From assembly GCA_902798385.1 (NCBI GenBank), contig CADBWK010000015.1, positions 1 through 37,646 of the forward strand: a stretch of 37,646 bases of DNA, in the 5' to 3' direction. A program made the translations under genes and the position numbers. This DNA is from an uncultured Bacteroidales bacterium. Lineage in GTDB: Bacteria; Bacteroidota; Bacteroidia; Bacteroidales; Paludibacteraceae. Within the stretch, counting starts at the first letter, position 1, and every line of letters begins with the position of its first letter. Positions 31,842-37,646 of the stretch are shown here, piece by piece. The notes beneath the pieces were generated by a model. The model had not been told where the DNA came from. It did not search any database and saw only the letters and a program-made list of their open reading frames with translations.

Positions 31842-33670
31842 CGTTTCATGATCGCTTCTTTGAGCCGCAGAGCTTCTTCCATAGCCTGCGTCTCATTCAT
31901 ACCTTTCAGCCGCTCTGTGAGGTTGGGTATCTCCAACTCGATACCCGGCGTCACATTACTCGGATCAGATATCTGATCACGGTTGGCTTCATAGATAAAT
32001 ACCCAGTACTCGGGGTTGCCGTAATGGCGTCTTGCGATCTGCGCGAGGCGTGAACCCGGGCGTACGATCTCGGTCGTCCGATAGGTCGGCACGATCTCCA
32101 CGCGACGGTCTTTGCTCAGCTGGTGGTGACCGTTATAGCGATACGGGATGTCCTGACCAAGGCCGGCTACGATCATCTGATCTTCGCGAACACCGAGTGC
32201 TTTCAGTTGGTCTGCCACCGCTTTCGCGCGGCGTAATGCCAGACGTTTGTTGTATTCCGGCTTACCGAGTTTGCAAGCGTGTCCGTTCACATGAATCTTC
32301 TGATCCGGATGACACTTGAGGATCTCTGCGATGCGTATCAGAATATCTTCCGGTTCGAGGATAGGTACCGCTTTGTCCAGATCGAAGAAGATGACGGCTT
32401 TCATCAGCATATCATCCAGCTGTTTGGCCACGGTGTCCTCTTTGATGACCGGCGTCGGTTCCGGATCGCGGTACAGATAAACGGTGTCGTGAATCTTACA
32501 GAACACCTCGCAGATATTGATGCCGTTGGAGTCGGCGATCGCACGGATGCGACGGATAGCCTCTTCGCGCGGGTCAATTACCTCTACCGGTTCTATTTCT
32601 GCTTGAACCACCTCTAACGTATCCTCTTCCACTACCTCCAAAACGGGTTCTTCTTCCTGCTGTTGTTTGCGCAGTCTGCGTTGCTCGCGGTCGTAGTCAC
32701 GCTGTGCCTTCGTGCGGTTCGCATTGATCTGCACGCCGATCTTCAGACCTACTGACCACGGATGGAGGGTCTCTACTTCGTTGGTACGCAGTACGCCGTT
32801 ATAGGAGGTGGTGTACGGTAAGTCGTACTCACCTGTCTTGCGTCCGTCTGCAAAGGCCAAGGGCGTCGCGCTGTGTGTCTCCATCACATCGTTGATGTAG
32901 TAGTTTGCATACGCGGCAATCGCCAGCTCTACGCGTTGATGCACGCGGATGAGCATACCTAACTCCGCATACGCCGCGTAGTTGATGGACTTCCATAGAC
33001 GGGCTTCGTATTTACCCGACTGACCATCGATAGGTAAGGTCTCCACAACCGTCGGCACGTCCTCGATCGTCAGGTCGTAGAACGGGTAATAAACGGAGTT
33101 ATGCATCGCGCCGTTATCGCGCAGACGGTAGTTATTGGCCATCGGCAGACCGATCTTCATACCCGCGGTAGCCGTCAGACCTACTACGCCCGGACGATAG
33201 CGGAACTTCAGCGCGATAGGAATCTCCAGCATGTATAGCGTCTGATCTTCCGACAGGTTCTGCGGGGTCGAGGTCAGCACATAACTGTCGCCGAACGGAT
33301 CAACGAGCATGGGATCCCGCGGCGTGGACCAAGGCTCGGTCACAGCTGCTTTATTCGTATAAGCAGAGAACTGAACACCCGTTCCGAGACCCATCCAAGG
33401 CACGAAGTAATAACTTAAACCAAAGGCGGCGTTCCATGAGGGGAATTGAATCTTGTTGGTTACATGGCGGTCGTTATTCGTCCACGAGGCACCAATCTGC
33501 CGGTATTCATACCGTCCCACACCGAGACCACCGGTGAACTCGAAGTTCCAGCCGTATGCGATATTGGGTTCTTCGCTGCTCGCTTGACGTACGGAGTCGG
33601 GGTATTGTTTAGCCGAGGTGGTAACGGCTACGATAAGCATCGATGCGATGATAAAGATCTTTGTTTTCAT
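31838..33670 (-). CDS. Outer-membrane protein: beta-barrel, OmpA-like domain, LysM-like domain
   Basis: 610 residues with a signal peptide (MKTKIFIIASMLIVAVTTSA). Residues about 35-325 form a beta-barrel-like region; a charged linker with Arg/Gln/Glu runs follows (about 330-380); then an OmpA-C-like peptidoglycan-binding domain (MKAVIFFDLDKAVP, IHVNGHACKLGKPEYNKRL, LSKDRRVEIVP); then a LysM-like end (RPGSRLAQIARRHYGNPEYWVFIYEANRD). In the OmpA-C motif the usual Asp of GHTD is replaced by Cys (GHACK), while the RRVEI Arg is kept. It lies 12 bases downstream of the T9SS cargo gene on the same strand, so it is probably cotranscribed and may anchor or serve the surface protein. Confidence 0.85.
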   Translation of the reverse strand: MKTKIFIIASMLIVAVTTSAKQYPDSVRQASSEEPNIAYGWNFEFTGGLGVGRYEYRQIGASWTNNDRHVTNKIQFPSWNAAFGLSYYFVPWMGLGTGVQFSAYTNKAAVTEPWSTPRDPMLVDPFGDSYVLTSTPQNLSEDQTLYMLEIPIALKFRYRPGVVGLTATAGMKIGLPMANNYRLRDNGAMHNSVYYPFYDLTIEDVPTVVETLPIDGQSGKYEARLWKSINYAAYAELGMLIRVHQRVELAIAAYANYYINDVMETHSATPLAFADGRKTGEYDLPYTTSYNGVLRTNEVETLHPWSVGLKIGVQINANRTKAQRDYDREQRRLRKQQQEEEPVLEVVEEDTLEVVQAEIEPVEVIDPREEAIRRIRAIADSNGINICEVFCKIHDTVYLYRDPEPTPVIKEDTVAKQLDDMLMKAVIFFDLDKAVPILEPEDILIRIAEILKCHPDQKIHVNGHACKLGKPEYNKRLALRRAKAVADQLKALGVREDQMIVAGLGQDIPYRYNGHHQLSKDRRVEIVPTYRTTEIVRPGSRLAQIARRHYGNPEYWVFIYEANRDQISDPSNVTPGIELEIPNLTERLKGMNETQAMEEALRLKEAIMKR

Positions 33671-33682
33671 ATCCGTTCCTCC

Positions 33683-36600
33683 TTATTTAACAATCAGTTT
33701 ATGAGTTTCTACCGTCCCGTCCGCAGCGGTGATCTGTACGAAATAGACGCCTTGCATCGGTGGCGCAATCATCGTTGCCGATCCTTCCACATGCCTCAAC
33801 GCACTCACACGCTCGCCGTAGAAAGAGATGATCTGTACATCGCCGAAGCACTCTATCGTCAGCGGCTGACCCGCTTCGACAGGTACCGGATAGATTTGGG
33901 ACATCCGAGGTGCCGAACCGGCTGCCTCCGTTGGCAAGGTGATCTCGCACGAACGATACCGATCGCCGTTCTGTGCCGTCAGAAGGACGTAGAACGTACC
34001 TACCAGCGATGCGCCGCCTTGGTGGTAATACTGTTTGGTCTCGCCTTCCAGGATATGTCCGTCTTTGTACCATTGATAAGTGATGAACTTCAGTTTCTCT
34101 GCGCCGCCGGTTTCCAGACCGTTATCGGGGTTGTTATCCACGAACAGCACGCGGTCGTACTTCGTATGCAGGTATCCGCCCAGGCTGAACGTCACTTGCA
34201 GTTTGCTCGGGCTGCTGTAGCATATATCCTCCGTCTCCCCGTTGACGGCATAACCGATCTCCAGATTCAGATAGCAGTCGCCGACACCGATCGGAGGCAT
34301 GTTCGTCATCAGAATCAGACCCGGAGAGGTGATCGTTCCTACGGTGTCCGTACGACCCATGTAGAACGACATATCCTCAGAGAACGTGATACGGAAGGTA
34401 TTCGCCATACCCGCTGTCTGCTCGAACTCCAACGCCATCGTACCTGTCTCTTGGCACACATGTGCCTCGGTGTCGATGCGGAACGAAGGAATCTCCGTGA
34501 TGAGGATGGTAAAGGAACTGTCAATCGGGCATTCGCCGTCTGTATCCGTGAAAGACCACGTCTCGCCGTCCTCCGTGAAGGTATGTGAGGTCTCTTTTCC
34601 GTCTTTGCCCACATGCGTGATGGTATATGGCATCTTCTCGCGGCATATACTGCGTGTCACGTGGGCACTCGTTGCCTGACCGTAATGCTGAGTCACCTCG
34701 CCGTCAGACTTGCTCCAATCGCAATCTGAATGAGCCGGACGCACATAACGGATATAGGTGTAGGTCGTACCCGGATCGATCTCGCTCATACGGAACGTAC
34801 GGTTGAGGTTCGCTTGCTCGCCGATCACCTCATCGCCCGGTACACGGACCCATTGATACTCCAGACCGTCCGCACACGTGGCAGCGGTGGTCTCGTTGAT
34901 ATGCACCGTAACGGTGGCTGTTTCTTTGGCATCCTCGTCGAAGCAGTAGGGTGAACGCGCTTGGTCTTCGATAGCACCCGGACTCAACGCAGAGAGGATA
35001 GTCACCTGAAGCTCGTAACGGCTCTTGGTCCACGTAGTGAAGCGGGTGTCGTCCTGTACCTCGCGGGTAAAGACATATTTATGTCCGGCTTGCAAACCGA
35101 TATTACTCAGACTCAGGTCGCGACCGGTAGCTTGCGGTATAGCATTACCGTCACGAAGCCAACGGTATAAAATCGTTCCCGCTCCGCCGGTTGCCTCTGT
35201 CGCTTCAATCACATACTTCTCGGCATCAGCCACCGAGCAGAAAGTCTTATTTTCGTGGTCGGTGATCTCTCCCGGATCCAACGCATTGAAAGCCACCACG
35301 ATGTACTCGCCTAACTCTGATACGGCATGTTCCGGTACGTAGCACACACTGTCCCGCGTGCCGCGCGTGAACACATACTCACCGGCCTTGGTGATCGCGT
35401 ATTGACTCAACTCCAACGAGGTCTGCTCATGAATCGAATCGCCGTTCACGAACCATTGGTAATAAACCGGTCCGCCACCTCCGTACGAGGCCTCGCTGCC
35501 CGATGTGCTCACCAGCGTCGGGATGGTATTCAAGAGGATCGTGTCGCGTTTCGTTACGATCATACCCGGAACGAACTCGCCGAACACATAGTACTCAAAA
35601 CCGGTTTTGTTCTCGCGCCAGTCGGTCATACAGCCATTGTCATGTACGTAACTGCGTACGATATAATGACCTGCTTCATCGGTCGGTACCTTACAGGTGT
35701 CAAACCAATTGCGATAGTCATCATGACCGCAGTCCGGCAGCATCGTATCGATCAGCACCGTGTCCGTGTCCGTGATACGGTAGCGCAGCACCTCATAGTG
35801 GTAGTCGCCATTACCGATCCAGCCCTCTTCGGCCATCGTCATATACGCCTCCTCTTTAAACTCTTCATAGGAGTTGAAGCAGTAATAATGCGTATAATTG
35901 AGCGTATCCGCCTCTTCGTCTCGACCTACAAACACACCCGGTATCAGATCCTCCACGCGGCGCGGGCTCATATACACCACGCGCGTCTCGTTATGCAGTT
36001 GGGCATCTACGAGTACCACCGTCGGTGCGCACGGACGCGTCACCTGCACGCTGCCGTTCGGGCTGATGGCTATCCACTGCTCATCCGCCTCTTTCTGACA
36101 CGTCCATGTGATGCCGCCTTCTACGCTCACACTAAAAGACAACGTGATATCATTCGCGTGCTCTACCGGATCCGTGCTGTTCGTCTCCAAGAACATCGGT
36201 GCTGCAGACAGCAAGGCTGCATCCTTGTCGGCGAAAGCACTCAGGATCGGATAGCGCGTCGTGGCGCTCGACCACGTAGCATTTCCCGCAAACAGCGAGA
36301 AGAGCAGTGCCGTGCTGTCGATAGGCGTGATGCTGTTGCCATCGATGCCGGATTTCTGCAGATATGCCTTCCGGTCGAAATAGCACTGGTTGTACGATCC
36401 GCCGTTGTCTTCGCCTACAATCGCATGACCGTCCTCACTCGAAGCATAACCTATATTAAAAACGCGTACGAGCGCGCCCGCGTTACGACCGACGATACAT
36501 CCGACGGTGGTGGAGACATTGTTCAGATAACCGGACTGATAGCAGTCGGTGATCGAACCCGAAGCCGTCAATTCGCCTACCAGACCACCGGTCACATCGC

Positions 36601-37114
36601 CTGTCGCTACGAACTGCGCCATCGACCAACACTGGAGGATGGTTCCGGCGCACACACCCGCGAGAGCACCAACGCGCGTCTTGTTCTTCGCCATGATCTT
36701 GCCGCCGCTGATACCGACTTGCTCAATCACCGCATTCGGACCTACATGACCGAACAAACCCACGCCGTCCGTCGCACCGCTGAAGGTGCGTAGACCGCGA
36801 ATGAGATAACCCGAGCCTTGGAACGTTCCTTGGAACGGCTTGGACGAACTGCCAATAGGCGTCCATGCCTGCCCGTTCAAGTCGATGTTCGCATGCAGCG
36901 TAATGGTCTTTCCTGCAAAATCCTCCGTCGCACTCAATGCCGCTATACCTGCCAGGTCAGCCGCCGAATGCACCTCGATCGCATCCGACAAAACCATCGG
37001 TGTGGCGTCCGTACCGTTCCATACACTGTACGTCTCATTGGCTGCATACGCACCGAAAGAGCACACGCATCCCAACGCCACAACTAAAATAAAAGAGAGT
37101 AATTTATGCTTCAT
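33683..37114 (-). CDS. Large secreted T9SS-sorted surface protein with GLUG-like repeats
   Basis: 1143 residues from ATG 37114. The longer frame to 37180 is rejected because the promoter lies within it and the signal peptide MKHKLLSFILVVALGCVCSF starts at 37114. Residues about 40-260 hold GLUG-type repeats (NIDLNGQAWTPIGS, GVGLFGHVG, VGALAGVC, TGGLVGEL). The middle is a series of Ig-like/adhesin segments (GPVYYQWFVNGDSI, TILYRWLRDGNAI, YQWYKDGHIL) that alternate with Pro/Gly-containing linkers. The last 75 residues are a type A T9SS C-terminal domain: YPVPVEAGQPLTIECFGDVQIISFYGERV, QGVYFVQITAADG, ending HKLIVK. Probably a surface adhesin. First gene of an operon with the OmpA-LysM protein. 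Confidence 0.88.
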   Translation of the reverse strand: MKHKLLSFILVVALGCVCSFGAYAANETYSVWNGTDATPMVLSDAIEVHSAADLAGIAALSATEDFAGKTITLHANIDLNGQAWTPIGSSSKPFQGTFQGSGYLIRGLRTFSGATDGVGLFGHVGPNAVIEQVGISGGKIMAKNKTRVGALAGVCAGTILQCWSMAQFVATGDVTGGLVGELTASGSITDCYQSGYLNNVSTTVGCIVGRNAGALVRVFNIGYASSEDGHAIVGEDNGGSYNQCYFDRKAYLQKSGIDGNSITPIDSTALLFSLFAGNATWSSATTRYPILSAFADKDAALLSAAPMFLETNSTDPVEHANDITLSFSVSVEGGITWTCQKEADEQWIAISPNGSVQVTRPCAPTVVLVDAQLHNETRVVYMSPRRVEDLIPGVFVGRDEEADTLNYTHYYCFNSYEEFKEEAYMTMAEEGWIGNGDYHYEVLRYRITDTDTVLIDTMLPDCGHDDYRNWFDTCKVPTDEAGHYIVRSYVHDNGCMTDWRENKTGFEYYVFGEFVPGMIVTKRDTILLNTIPTLVSTSGSEASYGGGGPVYYQWFVNGDSIHEQTSLELSQYAITKAGEYVFTRGTRDSVCYVPEHAVSELGEYIVVAFNALDPGEITDHENKTFCSVADAEKYVIEATEATGGAGTILYRWLRDGNAIPQATGRDLSLSNIGLQAGHKYVFTREVQDDTRFTTWTKSRYELQVTILSALSPGAIEDQARSPYCFDEDAKETATVTVHINETTAATCADGLEYQWVRVPGDEVIGEQANLNRTFRMSEIDPGTTYTYIRYVRPAHSDCDWSKSDGEVTQHYGQATSAHVTRSICREKMPYTITHVGKDGKETSHTFTEDGETWSFTDTDGECPIDSSFTILITEIPSFRIDTEAHVCQETGTMALEFEQTAGMANTFRITFSEDMSFYMGRTDTVGTITSPGLILMTNMPPIGVGDCYLNLEIGYAVNGETEDICYSSPSKLQVTFSLGGYLHTKYDRVLFVDNNPDNGLETGGAEKLKFITYQWYKDGHILEGETKQYYHQGGASLVGTFYVLLTAQNGDRYRSCEITLPTEAAGSAPRMSQIYPVPVEAGQPLTIECFGDVQIISFYGERVSALRHVEGSATMIAPPMQGVYFVQITAADGTVETHKLIVK

Positions 37115-37141
37115 ACTGATGAAGGTTAAGTAATTCGGGTG

Positions 37142-37187
37142 CAAAGGTACAAAAAAAAAATGACATACGCAAGCGCGCACGTCATTT
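37142..37187 (-). promoter_or_regulatory. Fused terminator (gap) and promoter (T9SS surface protein)
   Basis: On the minus strand a 13-bp stem (plus 37158-37170 with 37175-37187) and four-base loop is followed by a T tract, forming a gap terminator. The CTTG at the apex (37173-37170) is the -33 box and TACCTTTG (37149-37142) the -7 box of the next gene. The plan is identical to 15957-15999. Confidence 0.75.
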
Positions 37188-37194
37188 TTTGCAT

Positions 37195-37234
37195 CCTAGT
37201 CCCCTAGTTTCCTAGTTTCCTAGTCTCCTAAGTA
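37195..37234. repeat. Octamer tandem repeat (5 units) abutting the gap stop codon
   Basis: The units are CCTAGTCC, CCTAGTTT, CCTAGTTT, CCTAGTCT and CCTAAGTA. The array starts immediately after the gap stop codon and runs up to the terminator hairpin, so it forms the gap 3' untranslated region. Confidence 0.85.
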
Positions 37235-37646
37235 TTACTTCAGCTCTGCCAAGTACTTAATCGTACGAACCATCTGGCTGGTGTAGCTGTTCTCGTTGTC
37301 GTACCAGCTAACAACCTGTACCTGATAGGTGTCCTCGTCGATCTTAGCTACCATCGTCTGGGTAGCATCGAAGAGCGAACCGAACTTCATACCGATAACA
37401 TCGCTCGATACGATCTCATCCTCGGTGTAACCGAAGCTCTCGGTAGCAGCAGCCTTCATCGCAGCGTTGATACCCTCTTTCGTGATGTCTTTACCCTTAA
37501 CAACAGCAACCAGGATAGTGGTCGAACCGGTCGGAGTCGGAACGCGTTGTGCGCTACCGATCAACTTACCGTTCAGCTCCGGAATAACGAGACCGATAGC
37601 CTTTGCAGCACCGGTGCTGTTCGGAACGATGTTCTGTGCACCTGCA
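37235..37646 (-). CDS. gap: Glyceraldehyde-3-phosphate dehydrogenase, C-terminal part (cut by window edge)
   Basis: A glycolytic enzyme converting glyceraldehyde 3-phosphate to 1,3-bisphosphoglycerate. The minus-strand frame is open to the window end and encodes 136 C-terminal residues. [56 protein letters not shown] and [24 protein letters not shown] are typical GAPDH segments. The catalytic Cys and the NAD-binding half lie outside the window. The RVPTPTGS form (rather than RVPTPNVS) is seen in one Bacteroidota GAPDH subgroup. Confidence 0.96.
   Translation of the reverse strand, partial: AGAQNIVPNSTGAAKAIGLVIPELNGKLIGSAQRVPTPTGSTTILVAVVKGKDITKEGINAAMKAAATESFGYTEDEIVSSDVIGMKFGSLFDATQTMVAKIDEDTYQVQVVSWYDNENSYTSQMVRTIKYLAELK

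Noticed and set aside
37115-37180. 22-residue N-terminal extension of the T9SS protein
   Set aside because: It would start within the promoter/terminator module and precede a complete signal peptide; the ATG at 37114 is the sensible start.

Overview
The window is a gene-dense stretch of a Bacteroidales (Bacteroidota) chromosome of roughly balanced GC content. The evidence is a fused SecDF, lineage-restricted families (DUF4270, DUF4294 and DUF4293-like), a GT3 glycogen synthase, lipoproteins with Bacteroidota-type lipoboxes, no Shine-Dalgarno sequences, and many promoters of the Bacteroidota type (TTTG about 19-20 bases upstream of TAnnTTTG). A 1143-residue surface protein ends in a type IX secretion (T9SS) sorting domain. 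This argues against Bacteroides itself and for a T9SS-bearing family of the order. The exact genus cannot be read from the window.

Layout. (1) 1-6443: the end of pckA, a convergent small membrane protein, then a secDF-clpX pair. (2) 6481-8734, minus strand: a lone GT5 glycogen-synthase domain and a DUF4270 lipoprotein, divergent from panC-pdxB (8836-10655). (3) 10606-14253, minus strand: a HEFGH metallopeptidase lipoprotein behind a small basic protein, then an AT-rich FISUMP-like lipoprotein. (4) 14254-15915: an accessory patch with large inverted repeats and an HUH transposase of the REP-associated type (RAYT), carrying two copies of a hairpin-plus-tail element. (5) 16040-27479: nine tightly packed plus-strand genes: proS, DUF4294, pRiA4b ORF3-like, miaA, PKD lipoprotein, GT3 glycogen synthase, C69 dipeptidase, AI-2E-family permease and an AsmA-like protein with an internal triplication. 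(6) 27481-31841: an outer-membrane barrel divergent from pepD, then an atypical feoB with a periplasmic heavy-metal-associated (HMA) protein. (7) 31838-37114, minus strand: a T9SS cargo protein and a barrel-OmpA-LysM protein. (8) The 3' end of gap.

The most unusual content is as follows. The RAYT gene has two 32-bp stem-loop elements whose stems differ by compensatory changes; one lies in its leader and one inside its coding sequence. The FeoB homologue has an intact permease core, but its G domain lacks the switch/G3 region and has a degenerate G4; it is apparently expressed from a leaderless GTG start and overlaps a secreted HMA protein. Compact regulatory modules also stand out: two 48-bp face-to-face promoter pairs of identical geometry, and two terminators whose hairpin and U-tract form part of the next gene's promoter. 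Short heptamer/octamer tandem repeats occur inside pdxB and pepD and beside gap.

All calls come from reading the sequence and protein motifs. No database search or folding program was run.
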